A stretch of 64,000 bases of DNA from Chthonobacter rhizosphaerae (GCF_013839525.1 NZ_JACDIS010000007.1:1-64000), one strand, 5' to 3'; positions 35,903 to 46,795 are shown, counted from the stretch's first letter. The notes: generated from the sequence alone by a model not told the origin. A program made the numbers and translations.

Positions 35903-37111
35903 CTACGTACGCGGGACCTGGGCCGGGCGGCGCATTCCGTCCACGACGAGCAGCGCGAGGCAGACGGCGACCACCGGGAAGACGATCCAGTTCACCATTT
36001 CCCAGCCGCTGACCGCGAGAATCCGCCCGGACGAGAAGGACGCGGCGGCGACGCAGCCGAACAGAACCGCGTCGTTGAAGGCCTGGAGGCGGAAGGCCTC
36101 CTCCGGGCGGTAGAGTTCGGTCACCATGGCGGTGGCGCCGACGAAGCCGAAGTTCCAGCCGACGCCGAGGAGGACGAGCGCGGTGAAGAAGTGGCCGAGG
36201 CTGGTGCCCATCAGCCCGACCACGGCCGCGAGGGCGATGAGGAGCAGGCCGGCCGCCACCACCGGGGCCTTGCCGAACCGGGCGATGAGGCCGCCGGAGA
36301 AGAAGCTCGGCCCGTACATGGCGAGAACGTGCCACTGGATGGCATGCTGGGCGTCCGCATGGCCGTGGTGGTGGTCGATCATGGCGAGCGGGGTCGCCGT
36401 CATGACGAAGCTCATGAGGGCGAAGGACGCGACCGCGGCGGAGAGCGCCACCACGAAGCGCAGGTTGGCGACGATCCGGCCGATCGGGCGGCCGGCGGCC
36501 TTGAGCGAGAGGGGCGGCGGCGGCGGCACGTGGAGCCGGGTGAGGAGGAGCGCGGTGAGCACGAAGAGGCCCGCCATGATGACGAACGGCCCCGCGTAGG
36601 GGACGGCCGGCAGGAGGTCGAGACCATGGATGGACGCCTGCGGGCCGAGCACCGCGTTGACGATGCCGCCGACGAGCACCCAGCTGATCGCCTTCGGCTT
36701 GAAGGCGGGCTCGGCCGCGTCGGCGGCGGCGAACCGGTACTGCTGGTTGAACGCGTTGGCCGCGCCCATGGCCGCCATGGCGAGGCAGAAAAGCCAGAAG
36801 GACCCGGCCGCCACCGTGCCGGCGGCCGCGAGCGCGCCGAGGCAGCCGATGAGCGCGCCGGTGATGAAGCCGGCCCGCCGGCCGATCCGGCGCATGAGGA
36901 GCGCGGCCGGGATGGAGGCGATCGCGCCGCCGATGATGAAGGTGGAGACCGGCACCGTGGCGAGCGCCCGGTTCTCCGGCGCCAGCATGGCCGCGCCGAC
37001 GAGGCCGCCGGTTCCGACCGCGATCGTGCCCACGGTGCCGCCGAGGGCGTTGGCCGCGGCGAGCAGGCGGGCGGCGGTCTTGGCTTCGGCGAGCGGCAGG
37101 GGGGCGGTCAC
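35903..37111 (-). CDS. MFS transporter
   Basis: 402 aa, 12 TM segments. The loop motif LLMRRIGRRAGFITGALIGCLGALAAAG between TM2 and TM3 is a form of the MFS A-motif. A His-rich loop (MIDHHHGHADAQHAIQWHVLAMYGPSFFSG) precedes TM8. That loop and GWNFGFVGATAMVTELYRPEEAFRLQAFND resemble a subgroup of alphaproteobacterial MFS proteins of unknown substrate; the histidines could bind metal, but this is a guess. GTG 37111 is preferred because GGAG lies 6 nt upstream; the frame is open to 37174. It stands alone between hppA and an unknown small gene. Confidence 0.88.
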   Translation of the reverse strand: MTAPLPLAEAKTAARLLAAANALGGTVGTIAVGTGGLVGAAMLAPENRALATVPVSTFIIGGAIASIPAALLMRRIGRRAGFITGALIGCLGALAAAGTVAAGSFWLFCLAMAAMGAANAFNQQYRFAAADAAEPAFKPKAISWVLVGGIVNAVLGPQASIHGLDLLPAVPYAGPFVIMAGLFVLTALLLTRLHVPPPPPLSLKAAGRPIGRIVANLRFVVALSAAVASFALMSFVMTATPLAMIDHHHGHADAQHAIQWHVLAMYGPSFFSGGLIARFGKAPVVAAGLLLIALAAVVGLMGTSLGHFFTALVLLGVGWNFGFVGATAMVTELYRPEEAFRLQAFNDAVLFGCVAAASFSSGRILAVSGWEMVNWIVFPVVAVCLALLVVDGMRRPAQVPRT

Positions 37112-37153
37112 GGGCGACTCCGGGAATGGGTCAGGCCGTGCCGTTCTAGCGCG

Positions 37154-37185
37154 TCCGGCGGAAAGGGGAACCACTTTCCGCCGGA
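37154..37185. repeat. Perfect 12-bp inverted repeat, interspersed palindrome
   Basis: TCCGGCGGAAAG (37154-37165) and CTTTCCGCCGGA (37174-37185) are exact complements around GGGAACCA. Flanking words TTCTAGCGCG upstream and GCGCAAACGCGATC downstream recall an interspersed element I know from Hyphomicrobiales genomes. It lies between two minus-strand genes and could terminate or attenuate transcription. Confidence 0.6.
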
Positions 37186-37206
37186 AAGCGCATCGCGCAA
37201 ACGCGA

Positions 37207-37503
37207 TCAGTCGGGCTTGCGGCGGCCGATCGAGGTGGCGACCTCGCCGAAGGCCGGCAGGGGCGCGCCGTCGCGGCCGCGACCGACCACCGCCTTCATG
37301 TAGCGGACCGGGAAGCGGATCGCCTCGAGGTTGGCGTGGGAGATGTCGCCGGACCGCCGGCCGTCGGTCTCGATGGTCCGCTCGGCCTCGTCGAGGGCGG
37401 CGAGGAGATCCTCGGAGGAGAGGATCTCCTTCTTCTCCAGCGCCTGGATGAGCGCGGCCAAGACCGTGTAGATGCCCTCGAGCTGCAGATTGGCGGTGTT
37501 CAT
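37207..37503 (-). CDS. Hypothetical small helical protein
   Basis: 98 aa soluble protein. The N-terminal part is helical and hydrophobic (LQLEGIYTVLAALIQALEKKEILSSEDLLAALDEAE), and the C-terminal half has a conserved-looking AIRFPVRYMKAVVG segment. I do not recognise a named family. ATG 37503 is preferred to the TTG at 37506; GGGAGA lies about 8 nt upstream. It sits between thiL and an MFS transporter on the same strand and has normal chromosomal composition, so it is likely a conserved lineage gene. Confidence 0.7.
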   Translation of the reverse strand: MNTANLQLEGIYTVLAALIQALEKKEILSSEDLLAALDEAERTIETDGRRSGDISHANLEAIRFPVRYMKAVVGRGRDGAPLPAFGEVATSIGRRKPD

Positions 37504-37629
37504 CAAGGCTTCTCCCGAAACGCCTGGCGGATCGGAGGGAAAACGCCCCGCGGCGGCGTTTTGATCCTGCCGCGGGCGGAGACGACTCTCAGAAATAACC
37601 TGATGTGCGAATGTGATACGCCAAGTGAT

Positions 37630-38703
37630 TCAAAAGTGACGGAAACTGCCGTCGCCGAGGTCCATGGCCGCGCCGGACCGGTCGTTCACGCGGATCCCCT
37701 CCCCGGCCGTGACACGGCCGATGACGGTGGCCGGCACGCCGGCGGCGAGGCAGTCGGCCAGGAAGGCGTCCACCTGCATCTCCGGGATGGCGGCGGCGAT
37801 CTCGTAGTCGTCGCCGCCCGTGAGCGCGGCGCGCAGAGCCGCGTCGTCGCCGGAGGCGGCGTCGTGGAGCGCGACGAACCGCCGGGCGGCGTCGGACAGC
37901 GGCACCTGGTCGGCGTCGATCTGGATGTGGGCCCGGGAGGCGGCGGCCATCTTGGCGAGGTCGCCGACGAGACCGTCCGACACGTCCATGGCGCCGGACG
38001 CGTGGGCGAGGACCGCCTCGGCGACCGCGGTGCGCGGCTGCGGCAGGAGATAGCGGTCGAGAAGGTGGGCGCGGTCGTCCTCGGAAAGGCCGAGGCGCCC
38101 GGCAAGTCCGGGGTCGAGACGGAGCTTCAGGCCGAGGGCGGCGTCGCCGATGGTGCCGGTGACCACCACGAGGTCGCCCGGACAGGCGCCGCCGCGCCGG
38201 ACCATGCGGCCGGCCGGCACGGTGCCGATGGCCGTGACGGAGAGGACGAGGCGGTCCGGCGACTGGATGGTGTCGCCGCCGAAGAGCCGGATGCCGAACG
38301 CCTCCTGGTCGGCGGCGAGGCCTCGGCCGAAGGCGTCCATGTGGCCGACGGTCCAGTCCGCGGGCAGGCCGAGGCCGAGGAGGTAGCCGACGGGGGTGGC
38401 GCCCTTGGAGGCGAGGTCGGACAGGTTGACCCGGAGCGCCTTGCGGGCGACCGCGTCCCACGGGTCGGCCCGAAAGAAATGCACGTCGGCGGCGAGCGCG
38501 TCCTTGGTCAGGACAAGGTCGAAGCCGGGCGGCGGGGCGTAGCCGGCCGCGTCGTCCACGAGGCCGAGCGCCCCCTCCCCGGCGAGCGGGGCGAAGACGC
38601 GGGCGATAAGGTCGAACTCGCCGATGCGCGACGCCGGGGCGGCGTCGGCGGAAGCACGCGACGGGCCGCCGGAAGGATCGTCCGGGCGGCCGGAGCCGGT
38701 CAC
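37630..38703 (-). CDS. thiL: Thiamine-monophosphate kinase
   Basis: 357 aa PurM-like enzyme phosphorylating thiamine monophosphate to thiamine diphosphate. It begins (after a non-conserved leader) with [14 protein letters not shown] and has [80 protein letters not shown] and [17 protein letters not shown] 38703 overlaps the nusB stop by 4 nt (GTGA), showing coupling; the longer frame overlapping nusB is a shadow. The nusB-thiL order is typical. Its leader is about 25 residues longer than in common homologues, so the true start could be internal. Confidence 0.94.
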   Translation of the reverse strand: MTGSGRPDDPSGGPSRASADAAPASRIGEFDLIARVFAPLAGEGALGLVDDAAGYAPPPGFDLVLTKDALAADVHFFRADPWDAVARKALRVNLSDLASKGATPVGYLLGLGLPADWTVGHMDAFGRGLAADQEAFGIRLFGGDTIQSPDRLVLSVTAIGTVPAGRMVRRGGACPGDLVVVTGTIGDAALGLKLRLDPGLAGRLGLSEDDRAHLLDRYLLPQPRTAVAEAVLAHASGAMDVSDGLVGDLAKMAAASRAHIQIDADQVPLSDAARRFVALHDAASGDDAALRAALTGGDDYEIAAAIPEMQVDAFLADCLAAGVPATVIGRVTAGEGIRVNDRSGAAMDLGDGSFRHF

Positions 38704-39242
38704 GGCGCGCTCCGCGCCTGGCCGGGGAACTCGTCCGGGCGCGCCAGATGGGCGATCCGGTCGAGCACGCCGTTGACGAGCTTGGGCTCGTCGTCGCTGA
38801 AGAAGGCGCGGGCGACATCGATGTACTCGGTGATGATCACCTTGCCGGGCACGTCCGGGCGCTTCAGGAGCTCGTAGGTGCCGCAACGCAGGATGGCCCG
38901 GAGCGTGGCGTCCACCCGCTTCAGCGGCCAGTCCTCCACGAGGGCGGTGTGGATCATGGGGTCGATCCGCCGCTGCTCGCCGACGACGCCGGAGACGATG
39001 TCGCGGAACCAGGCCGCGTCGGCCTGGCGATACTCCACGCCATCGATCTCCTTGCCGAGCCTGAAGGTCTCGAACTCGGTGACGACGGACACGATGTCCT
39101 CGCCGCCGATCTCCATCTGGTAGAGCGCCTGCACGGCCGCGAGCCGCGCCGCGCCGCGCTGGTTGGCGGGACGCGGCTCCGCCGAGCGGTGGCCGGCACC
39201 GCCCGGCGCGTTTCGCTTGTCCGTGCCGTCGGGAGTCGTCAT
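38700..39242 (-). CDS. nusB: Transcription antitermination factor NusB
   Basis: 180 aa. An N-terminal extension of about 30 polar residues precedes the helical NusB domain: [19 protein letters not shown], then [87 protein letters not shown]. It binds boxA RNA with NusE in rRNA antitermination. ATG 39242 lies 5 nt after the ribH stop; a TTG at 39251 is an alternative. It is between ribH and thiL, all tightly packed on the minus strand. Confidence 0.95.
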   Translation of the reverse strand: MTTPDGTDKRNAPGGAGHRSAEPRPANQRGAARLAAVQALYQMEIGGEDIVSVVTEFETFRLGKEIDGVEYRQADAAWFRDIVSGVVGEQRRIDPMIHTALVEDWPLKRVDATLRAILRCGTYELLKRPDVPGKVIITEYIDVARAFFSDDEPKLVNGVLDRIAHLARPDEFPGQARSAP

Positions 39243-39247
39243 GGGCC

Positions 39248-39700
39248 TCAAGATCCGAATTTCGTCCTGACTTCGATCATCGCAAGGGCGGCCTCCGCCG
39301 CGGCGGCGCCCTTGTTCTTGTCCGTGCGCCGGGCGCGGGCCCAGGCCTGATCGCCGTTCTCGACGGTCAGGATGCCGTTGCCGAGCGCAAGGCTCTCGCT
39401 GACCACCAGTTCCATCACGACGCGCGCCGACTCGTTGGCCACGATGTCGTAATGGGTCGTCTCGCCGCGGATGACGATGCCGAGGAGCACGTAGCCGTCG
39501 TATTCGACCGTGCCGTCCTCCACCGCGTCGAGCGCCATGGCGAGGGCGGCCGGGATCTCCAGAACGCCCGGGACAGAGATCCGATCCCAGGTCGCGCCAC
39601 GGGCGGCGAGCGCCTCGGTGGCGCCGGCGAGCAGTTCGTCGGCAAGATCGTCGTAGAACCGCGCGTCGATGACGAGCAGATGCGGGGCCGCGTCGGCCAT
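39248..39700 (-). CDS. ribH: 6,7-dimethyl-8-ribityllumazine synthase
   Basis: 150 aa, the normal length. It condenses the ribitylamino-uracil with dihydroxybutanone phosphate in riboflavin synthesis. Landmarks are [69 protein letters not shown] and [17 protein letters not shown], with His in the T-x-H-Y/F-D motif near residue 85. ATG 39700 has AAGGA 7 nt upstream; the longer open frame is not conserved. It heads the ribH-nusB-thiL group. No FMN riboswitch is evident upstream. Confidence 0.95.
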   Translation of the reverse strand: MADAAPHLLVIDARFYDDLADELLAGATEALAARGATWDRISVPGVLEIPAALAMALDAVEDGTVEYDGYVLLGIVIRGETTHYDIVANESARVVMELVVSESLALGNGILTVENGDQAWARARRTDKNKGAAAAEAALAMIEVRTKFGS

Positions 39701-40071
39701 GGGCAGATCCTTTTTACATGCTGGTCGGCGGGAAAGACCACGGGACGGACGATTTGTCCAGGGGGATGGGGCGGGAGTGTGGACGGGCGGTCCGGCGCCA
39801 GCCATCGGGGAAAGGCGATGGGTGCTTCGGAAGGGGGGGTGGCGATGGGGAAGGAGGGATGTGGTTCGGAAGGACGGTGGCCGGCGGGCGCGCGGCGAAA
39901 TGCGGGGGTGGTCCGCCTGCGCGGACCATGACGGGTGGAGGATGGGGCGGTCGGTCGGCGCGTGGCGGTCCGCCTTAGCGGACCATGACGGATGGAGGAT
40001 GGGCGTCGGTCGGCGCGGGATGGGGCCGATCGAGGACGCCCCCCTATGCCGTCACGCCGAGGGTCATCGGG
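39701..40071. repeat. Intergenic gap with a 57-bp tandem duplication carrying hairpins
   Basis: No gene is supported in this 371-bp gap. Two copies of a 57-bp unit start at 39910 and 39967, each with a perfect 7-bp stem GGTCCGC/GCGGACC and a 4-base loop (CTGC in one, CTTA in the other), followed by ATGACGG and TGGAGGATGGG. The same hairpin plus ATGACG occurs once at 1891-1914. The loop has changed while the stem is kept, which suggests selection or conversion on the stem. Confidence 0.7.
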
Positions 40072-40779
40072 TTAGGCCGGCACGCCGCGGGTGATGAGGG
40101 TGTAGGCCTTGTTGAGGGAGGCCATGCGATCGGTGGCGAGGCGGATGCATTCGGCGGGGACGCCGCGGGCGACGAGACGGTCGGGGTGGTGTTCGGTCGC
40201 GAGCCGGCGGTAGGCGGTCTTGACCTCGTCCGGGGAGGACCCGCGGGGAATGCCGAGGACGAGATAGGGGTCGAAGTCGCCGACCCGCACGTGGCGGGCC
40301 TGGATGCGCACGAAGGTCTGCGGCGCCACCTGGAAGATCTCGGCGACCCGCTCCAGGAAGGCGAGCTCCCGGTCGTGGACGATGCCGTCGGCCTTGGCGA
40401 TCACGAACAGGCCGTCGACGATGTCCTCCAGGAGCTGGGGCTCTTCGGCATGCAGCGCGAGGATCTTGTGAGCGTAGGCCTCGAAGCCGGCCACGTCCTG
40501 CTTGGCGAGGTTGAACAGGCGCGCGACGTTGCGCCGCTCGTCGTCGGGCACCTCGAACAGGCGCTTGACCACGGACACCTCGTCCTCCGTCACGACGCCG
40601 TCGGCCTTGGCCATCTTGGCCGAGAGCGCGATCATCGAAACGGTGAAGGCGACCTGCCGGCGCGCGTCCGCGCCGAGCGACGAGCGCACCGCCTCGACGA
40701 TGCGGTCGAGGATCGGAGTGACGCTGTCCACGAGGGGAAGACGGGCGAGGACGTCGGAAAGGCGGGACCAGAGGCTCAT
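40072..40779 (-). CDS. TerB/DnaJ-domain co-chaperone (DjlA-like)
   Basis: About 235 aa from ATG 40779 ([14 protein letters not shown]). A TerB-like helical domain occupies about residues 45-150 ([35 protein letters not shown], then [27 protein letters not shown]). A C-terminal J domain has [33 protein letters not shown] with the HPD motif intact, so it should stimulate DnaK. It lacks an evident TM segment, unlike E. coli DjlA. The frame is open to 40839 and ATG 40791 is possible. It stands alone with repeats on its 3' side. Confidence 0.87.
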   Translation of the reverse strand: MSLWSRLSDVLARLPLVDSVTPILDRIVEAVRSSLGADARRQVAFTVSMIALSAKMAKADGVVTEDEVSVVKRLFEVPDDERRNVARLFNLAKQDVAGFEAYAHKILALHAEEPQLLEDIVDGLFVIAKADGIVHDRELAFLERVAEIFQVAPQTFVRIQARHVRVGDFDPYLVLGIPRGSSPDEVKTAYRRLATEHHPDRLVARGVPAECIRLATDRMASLNKAYTLITRGVPA

Positions 40780-40947
40780 GAGAGCGAACATTAGGGCATC
40801 CACGTCCACAGATCGAGGCATGGCTTGCCGTGTTGTCACGGCACGGCGAAAAACGTGCCATTGTTCGCGATGGAGGGGAAATCACGGGTCGGCTACCGGC
40901 GTGTGACCCGGGGACGCGGACGCAAGAGTTGATGAGGGCCGGGCGTG

Positions 40948-41448
40948 TCAGACGGTGATGTTCACGCCCTTGGACGGTTCGGCGGCCTTCGCGCCGCCGG
41001 TCGCGTCCGCGCCCTCGCTTCCGGCCGCATCGCCGGCCGGAGCGCCGCCGCCGAGGGCGCCGGGCAGGTCGATGTCGGCGGACGTTTCGGCGATGCTCTC
41101 GGTGAGCTCGCTGATCTTCTTCTGCTGCTCCTCCTTGTACCAATCGACCAGATTGGCCTGGGTGAGCATGGCCTCAAGAACCGGACCGGTGAACTTCTCG
41201 TGGTTGCGCTTCACGTAGTCGGAGAAGGCGCTGTCGTTGCTGCCGGCGGTGAGGAAGGCGGCGGCCCAGTCCGGGCCGGTCTGGGCCGGGCCCATGAAGA
41301 GGTCGGCGGCGGTCGCGCCGCTGGTGCCGCGCGTGCGCACCGCCTCGGCGGACCACTTGCCGGCGGTCCCGTAGAGCTTCGGCTGGTAGGACGGCGAGCG
41401 GAGGGGCTGATAGCCCGCCCGGTAGCCATAGGTCTTGCCGACCGCCAT
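40948..41448 (-). CDS. Hypothetical protein, 166 aa
   Basis: 166 aa soluble protein with a Tyr-rich start ([25 protein letters not shown]), a helical middle ([69 protein letters not shown]) and a Gly/Ala-rich tail. No signal peptide or TM helix is seen. I do not recognise it. ATG 41448 has GAGGTGCGCC immediately upstream, a good RBS. It lies alone between a DjlA-like gene and the divergent DMT transporter gene. Confidence 0.7.
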   Translation of the reverse strand: MAVGKTYGYRAGYQPLRSPSYQPKLYGTAGKWSAEAVRTRGTSGATAADLFMGPAQTGPDWAAAFLTAGSNDSAFSDYVKRNHEKFTGPVLEAMLTQANLVDWYKEEQQKKISELTESIAETSADIDLPGALGGGAPAGDAAGSEGADATGGAKAAEPSKGVNITV

Positions 41449-41672
41449 GGCGCACCTCTTCGGACATAAACGGTTAGCTATGTTTTCGCAGGACAGGGTT
41501 ACCGAAATCGTAATCCGTCACCCGTCCCGACCCGCTTCGGTGCGACGGACGCCGGCGGGACGAAGGTGCTGTGCCGGGATGCGGGGTTTCCTTCCGACCG
41601 CGGACGGGCGATGGAAACATCCCTCTCCCGCGGACGCGGGCCGTTCCGCTGTCCCAACCGCCTTTGGTGATC

Positions 41673-42587
41673 ATGTCCGACGCCGACGTTGCCACGCCGC
41701 CCGCCAGCCACCGCGACCTGATCGGCTTCGCGTTCGGCTTCGTGGGCATCGCCATCTTCGGCGGCACGCTGCCAATGACGCGGATCGCGGTCGCGACCTT
41801 CGACCCGTGGTTCGTGACCCTCGGCCGGGCCGGGATCGCGGCGCTCCTGGCGGCGAGCCTGCTCATGGTGCTCCGCCGCCGTCCACCGCCGCGGGCCGCC
41901 TGGCCGACGCTCGCCGGGGCGGCATTGATGGCGGTGATCGGCTTTCCGATCTTCTCCGCCTTGGCCATGACGACGGTGCCGGCCTCGCACGGGGGCGTGG
42001 TGCTCGGGCTCCTGCCGCTCGCCACATCGATGGCCGCGGTGGTGATCAACGGCGAGCGGCCGTCGGCGCTCTTCTGGGTGTGGAGCCTCGTCGGCGCCGG
42101 CCTGGTGCTCGCCTTCACGCTGCGGACGACGGACGCCTCCATGGGGGCGGGCGACATCTTCCTCGTCCTTTCGGTGGTGGCGGCCTCGACCGGGTACGCG
42201 TTGTTCGCCCGGGCGAGCCGCTGGGTGTCGGGCTGGGAGGCGATCTCGTGGGCGCTGGTGCTGATGGCGCCAGTGACAGTGACCGGATCGCTCGTTCTCT
42301 TCCGGCCAGACTATGCGGCGGCGCCGGGCGCAGCGGTCGGCGCCCTCCTCTATGTGGCGGTTTTCTCGGTCTTCATCGGCTTCTTCTTCTGGAACGCCGG
42401 CCTTGCCATCGGCGGCGTGGCGCGGGTCGGGCAGGTGCAGCTGCTGCAGACCTTCGTCACGCTCGCCATCTCGGCCGCCCTTCTCGGCGAGACGATCGAC
42501 GCGACGACGCTCGGCTTTGCGGTCGCCGTCATGGCGGTGGTGCTGCTCGCGCGGCGTGCGGCGGTGGCGCGCCGCAGTGCGGCATGA
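41673..42587 (+). CDS. EamA/DMT family transporter
   Basis: 304 aa with ten hydrophobic helices arranged as two EamA repeats (about residues 15-145 and 160-295). The repeats show [38 protein letters not shown] and, in the second half, [36 protein letters not shown], the final block being typical of DMT exporters. Substrate cannot be told; relatives export amino acids or metabolites. ATG 41673 is chosen because the protein upstream is not conserved. The fused 5-oxoprolinase gene follows 59 nt later, so an operon is possible. Confidence 0.9.
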   Translation: MSDADVATPPASHRDLIGFAFGFVGIAIFGGTLPMTRIAVATFDPWFVTLGRAGIAALLAASLLMVLRRRPPPRAAWPTLAGAALMAVIGFPIFSALAMTTVPASHGGVVLGLLPLATSMAAVVINGERPSALFWVWSLVGAGLVLAFTLRTTDASMGAGDIFLVLSVVAASTGYALFARASRWVSGWEAISWALVLMAPVTVTGSLVLFRPDYAAAPGAAVGALLYVAVFSVFIGFFFWNAGLAIGGVARVGQVQLLQTFVTLAISAALLGETIDATTLGFAVAVMAVVLLARRAAVARRSAA

Positions 42588-42646
42588 CGGTTGACCTCGG
42601 GGCCGGGGTCGTGTCGAGTTCAACCGGCAGGGTTAAGGATGGACGA

Positions 42647-45600
42647 ATGAGCGACACCGGCCTGTGGGACTTCTGGATCGATCGCGGCGGCACGTTCACG
42701 GACATCGTGGCCCGCCGGCCGGACGGCTCGCTGGCGGCCAGGAAGCTGCTGTCGGTGAACCCGGAGGCCTATGCGGACGCCGCGATCCAGGGCATCCGTG
42801 ACTTCCTGGGCGTGGCGGGCGACGCCCCCCTCCCCTCCGACCGGATCGGCGCGGTGAAGATGGGCACCACGGTGGCGACCAACGCGCTCCTGGAGCGCAA
42901 GGGCGCCAGGACGCTGCTGCTGATCACCAAGGGATTCCGGGACGCTCTGGAGATCGGCTACCAGGCGCGGCCGAACATCTTCGCCAAGCGGATCGTCAAG
43001 CCGGACCTCCTCTACGAGCGCGTGGTGGAGGTGGCCGAACGGGTGCGGGCGGACGGCACGGTGGAGGCGGAGCCGGACCTCGAGGCCGTGCGCGACGCGC
43101 TGCAGGCGGCGCTGGCGGACGGGATCGAGTCCGTCGCGATCGTGTTCATGCACGCCTACGCGTTCCCGGAGCACGAGGCCCGTGTGGCCGAGGTGGCGCG
43201 CGCGCTGGGCTTCCCGCAGGTGTCGGTGAGCCACGAGGTGTCGCCGCTGATGAAGCTGGTGGGGCGCGGCGACACCACGGTGGTGGACGCGTACCTGTCG
43301 CCGATCCTGAGGCGCTACGTGAACACGGTGGCGGGGGCGATCGGCGACGTGGGCCGCGACAGGGCGACGGGCGACGGGACCGGGCCGCGGCTCTTCTTCA
43401 TGACGTCGGCGGGCGGGCTCACCTCCGCCGACCTGTTCCAGGGCAAGGACGCCATCCTCTCCGGCCCTGCGGGCGGCGTGGTGGGGGCGGTGGAGACGGC
43501 GCGGATCTCCGGCTTCTCCAAGGTGATCGGCTTCGACATGGGCGGCACGTCCACGGACGTATCGCACTACGACGGCGACTACGAGCGCGCGTTCGAGACC
43601 GAGGTGGCGGGCGTGCGCATGCGCGCACCGATGATGCGCATCCACACGGTGGCGGCGGGCGGCGGATCCATCCTGCACTATGACGGCGCGCGCTTCCGGG
43701 TGGGGCCGGATTCCGCCGGCGCCGACCCGGGGCCGATGAGCTACCGACGCGGCGGACCGCTGACGGTGACGGACGCCAACGTGATGGTCGGCAAGCTGGT
43801 GCCGGCCTTCTTCCCGGCCATCTTCGGGCCGGGCCGCGACCAGCCGCTGGACGCGGACGCGGTGCGCGCCGCCTTCACGGACCTCGCCGACCGGATCGGC
43901 GACGGGCGGACGCCCGAGGCGGTGGCGGACGGCTTCCTGGAGATCGCCGTCGCCAACATGGCGAACGCCATCAAGACGATCTCGGTGCAACGCGGCTACG
44001 ACGTGACCGGCTACACTCTGACCACGTTCGGCGGCGCGGGCGGGCAGCACGCCTGCGCGGTGGCGGACGCGCTGGGCATGACGCGGGTGTTCGTGCACGC
44101 CTTCTCGGGCGTGCTCTCGGCCTACGGCATGGGGCTGGCGGCGATCCGGGCGAACCGGAGCCGGGCGGTCGGCAAGCCGTTCGTGGAGGAGACGCTGGGC
44201 GACCTGAAGGCGGCGATCGACCTGATCGCCACCGAGGCGGTGGACGAGCTGATCGGCCAGGGCGTACCGGCCGACTGCGTGGGCTGGCGGCCGGTGGTGC
44301 ACCTGAAGTACGACGGGACCGACAGCCCGCTCGCCATCCCGTTCGCGGGCTTTTCCCGCGAGGACGCGGTGGCGGCGTTCGAGGCGGCGCACAGGGCGCG
44401 GTTCGGCTTCCTGTTCCCGGACCGGGCGATCGTCGTGGAGGCGGCGGAGGTGGAGGCGGCCGACGAGCGCCTCGGCCCCGCCCCCGAGCAGCCGAGCGAC
44501 CTGACGGCCGACGCGCCGGAGCCGATCACCATCACGCGCTTCTTCTCCGGAGGGCGCTGGCGGACGGCGCCCGTGGTGACGCGCGAGCACCTGCGCCCCG
44601 GCCAGCAGGTGCCGGGCCCGGCGCTCCTGATCGAGCCGCATCAGACGATCTCGGTGGAGCCGGGCTGGCGGGCGGAGATCACCTCCCGCGACCACGTGGT
44701 GCTGACCCGGGTGGAGGCCATGGAGCGCGCCCGCCCGATCGGCACCACCGCCGACCCGGTGATGCTGGAGGTGTTCAACAACCTCTTCATGTCCATCGCC
44801 GAGCAGATGGGCGTGACGCTGCAGAACACCGCCTCGTCGGTGAACATCAAGGAGCGGCTGGACTTCTCCTGCGCGGTGTTCGACCGGGAGGGCCGGCTCG
44901 TCGCCAACGCGCCGCACATGCCGGTGCACCTCGGGTCCATGGACCGGTCGGTGGAGGCGGTGATCCGGGCGAACGGGGGAGACCTCAGGCCCGGCGACGT
45001 CTACGCGCTGAACGCGCCCTACAACGGCGGCACCCACCTGCCGGACATCACGGTGGTGACGCCGGTGTTCGACGACGCGGGCGAGACGCTGCTGTTCTAC
45101 GTGGCGAGCCGCGGCCACCACGCGGACGTCGGCGGCGCGGCGCCCGGCTCCATGACGCCGCGCGCCACCACGGTGGACGAGGAAGGCGTGCTGATCGACA
45201 ACTTCCTGCTGGTCGACGGCACCGACGGCCGGTTCCGGGAGCCGAAGCTGCGGGCCCTGCTGACCGACCACCCGCACCCGGTGCGCAACGTGGCGCAGAA
45301 CGTGGCCGACCTGAAGGCGCAGATCGCCGCCAACGAGAAGGGCGTCGCCGAACTCCGCAAGATGGTGGCGCAGTTCTCGCTGCCGGTGGTCCAGGCCTAC
45401 ATGGGCCACGTGCAGGACAACGCCGAGGAGAGCGTGCGGCGCGTGATCGACCGGCTGTCGGATTCCGGCTTCCAGGTGGAGATGGACGACGGCGCGATCA
45501 TCAAGGTGGCGATCCGGGTGGACCGGGAGGCGCGGTCCGCCACCGTGGACTTCACCGGCACCAGCGGCCAGCGGCGCACGAACTTCAACGCCCCGGAGCC

Positions 45601-46291
45601 GGTGACGCGCGCGGCGGTGCTCTACTGCTTCCGCGTGATGGTGGAGGACGACATTCCGATGAACGCGGGCTGCCTGCGGCCGATCGAGATCGTCGTGCCG
45701 GAGGGGTCCATGCTGAAGCCCCAGTGGCCGGCGGCCGTGGTGGCCGGCAACGTGGAGACCAGCCAGCACGTGACCGACTGCCTGTTCGGCGCCCTGAAGG
45801 CCATGGCGGCGGCGCAGGGCACCATGAACAACCTGACGTTCGGGGACGGGCGGTACCAGTATTACGAGACCATCTGCTCCGGCTCGCCGGCCGGGCCGGG
45901 CTTCGACGGCACCGACGGCGTGCACACGCACATGACCAACTCGCGCCTGACCGACCCGGAGGTTCTGGAGGCGCGCTTCCCGGTGCTCTTGGAGGATTTC
46001 CACATCCGCCGCGGCTCCGGCGGACGGGGCACCTGGTCGGCGGGCGGCGGCACGGAGCGGACCATCCGCTTCCTGGAGACGCTCTCCATGGCGATCCTCG
46101 CCTCGCACCGGCGGGTCGCCCCGCACGGCCTGGAGGGCGGGCATCCCGGCCAGGTGGGCGCGACCCTGGTGCGCCGCCTGGACGGCCGGGTGGAGACGCT
46201 GGCGAGCTCCGACGAGACGGTGGTCCGGGCCGGCGAGGCGGTGATCGTCCGCACGCCGACGGGCGGCGGCTACGGCCCGCCGCGAAGCTGA
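42647..46291 (+). CDS. Hydantoinase/5-oxoprolinase, fused HyuA-HyuB type
   Basis: 1214 aa. The HyuA-like half covers about residues 1-690: [18 protein letters not shown] at the N-terminus (phosphate-binding region), [43 protein letters not shown] and [18 protein letters not shown]-like [12 protein letters not shown]. The HyuB half (about 700-1200) has [66 protein letters not shown]-like [17 protein letters not shown] and [18 protein letters not shown]. The fusion and length match ATP-dependent 5-oxoprolinase (OplA-like), which opens 5-oxoproline to glutamate. A methylhydantoinase role cannot be excluded. ATG 42647 fits the family start. Confidence 0.92.
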   Translation: MSDTGLWDFWIDRGGTFTDIVARRPDGSLAARKLLSVNPEAYADAAIQGIRDFLGVAGDAPLPSDRIGAVKMGTTVATNALLERKGARTLLLITKGFRDALEIGYQARPNIFAKRIVKPDLLYERVVEVAERVRADGTVEAEPDLEAVRDALQAALADGIESVAIVFMHAYAFPEHEARVAEVARALGFPQVSVSHEVSPLMKLVGRGDTTVVDAYLSPILRRYVNTVAGAIGDVGRDRATGDGTGPRLFFMTSAGGLTSADLFQGKDAILSGPAGGVVGAVETARISGFSKVIGFDMGGTSTDVSHYDGDYERAFETEVAGVRMRAPMMRIHTVAAGGGSILHYDGARFRVGPDSAGADPGPMSYRRGGPLTVTDANVMVGKLVPAFFPAIFGPGRDQPLDADAVRAAFTDLADRIGDGRTPEAVADGFLEIAVANMANAIKTISVQRGYDVTGYTLTTFGGAGGQHACAVADALGMTRVFVHAFSGVLSAYGMGLAAIRANRSRAVGKPFVEETLGDLKAAIDLIATEAVDELIGQGVPADCVGWRPVVHLKYDGTDSPLAIPFAGFSREDAVAAFEAAHRARFGFLFPDRAIVVEAAEVEAADERLGPAPEQPSDLTADAPEPITITRFFSGGRWRTAPVVTREHLRPGQQVPGPALLIEPHQTISVEPGWRAEITSRDHVVLTRVEAMERARPIGTTADPVMLEVFNNLFMSIAEQMGVTLQNTASSVNIKERLDFSCAVFDREGRLVANAPHMPVHLGSMDRSVEAVIRANGGDLRPGDVYALNAPYNGGTHLPDITVVTPVFDDAGETLLFYVASRGHHADVGGAAPGSMTPRATTVDEEGVLIDNFLLVDGTDGRFREPKLRALLTDHPHPVRNVAQNVADLKAQIAANEKGVAELRKMVAQFSLPVVQAYMGHVQDNAEESVRRVIDRLSDSGFQVEMDDGAIIKVAIRVDREARSATVDFTGTSGQRRTNFNAPEPVTRAAVLYCFRVMVEDDIPMNAGCLRPIEIVVPEGSMLKPQWPAAVVAGNVETSQHVTDCLFGALKAMAAAQGTMNNLTFGDGRYQYYETICSGSPAGPGFDGTDGVHTHMTNSRLTDPEVLEARFPVLLEDFHIRRGSGGRGTWSAGGGTERTIRFLETLSMAILASHRRVAPHGLEGGHPGQVGATLVRRLDGRVETLASSDETVVRAGEAVIVRTPTGGGYGPPRS

Positions 46292-46795
46292 CGGCGGGCG
46301 CGCGTCGGCGATCGTGCAAGGGTGGCGAGAGGGACGCGCGCGGGCGCCGGACGGCGCACGGCGCGCGCCTGCGCGCGGCCGGACGCGCGCGCTGACTCGC
46401 GCTCCGGCGACGGCGCGAGCCGACGGGCGGCGGCACCCTCCGATTCACGGTTCGTCAACCTGTCGGCACCCCGTTTCCCTGTCGGAATTGCGCGATTCTC
46501 CGGGTGCCGCCGATCGGGCCAAAGGTGCCGCGAATGAAAAGTCCGCCCTCGTTGCCTTTGCGCAACGGGTCGTCATTCCGGCGGGGGCCATCCGCAGAAA
46601 TGCCACATGATTTTGGATGGGCTGACCGGTAAGGCGGAACTTGCTCTAATCGGTCCATGTTTTGTTTGTACTAACGGCGGAAAGACCGGATTTGGCCGGG
46701 AACATTCGCCACAGATTCGTCGCCATTAGGCGGAAAGGAAGCCGTCCGCCGTACGATGGCAGAGTTTCATCGTCGCGTACCGGGATGAAGACACA
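46292..46795. other. Intergenic region, 504 bp, GC-extreme then AT-richer
   Basis: The first ~110 bp past the 5-oxoprolinase stop is extremely GC-rich with alternating GCGCGC runs (about 46337-46400). From about 46480 the sequence becomes AT-richer, with TGTTTTGTTTGTACTAACGG near 46659 as a possible promoter region for the next gene. No ORF or RNA gene is supported. Confidence 0.4.

Noticed and set aside
39701-39860. FMN riboswitch upstream of ribH
   Set aside because: I could not find the conserved RFN element core or a matching set of stems; the stretch is mostly low-complexity GC-rich DNA with palindromes.
40072-40779. Tellurite-resistance function for the TerB-domain protein
   Set aside because: TerB plus a C-terminal J domain with HPD marks a DjlA-like co-chaperone; no other ter genes are present.
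42620-46144. 1174-codon minus-strand ORF
   Set aside because: It is the shadow of the fused 5-oxoprolinase; the translation is Arg/His-rich without domains.
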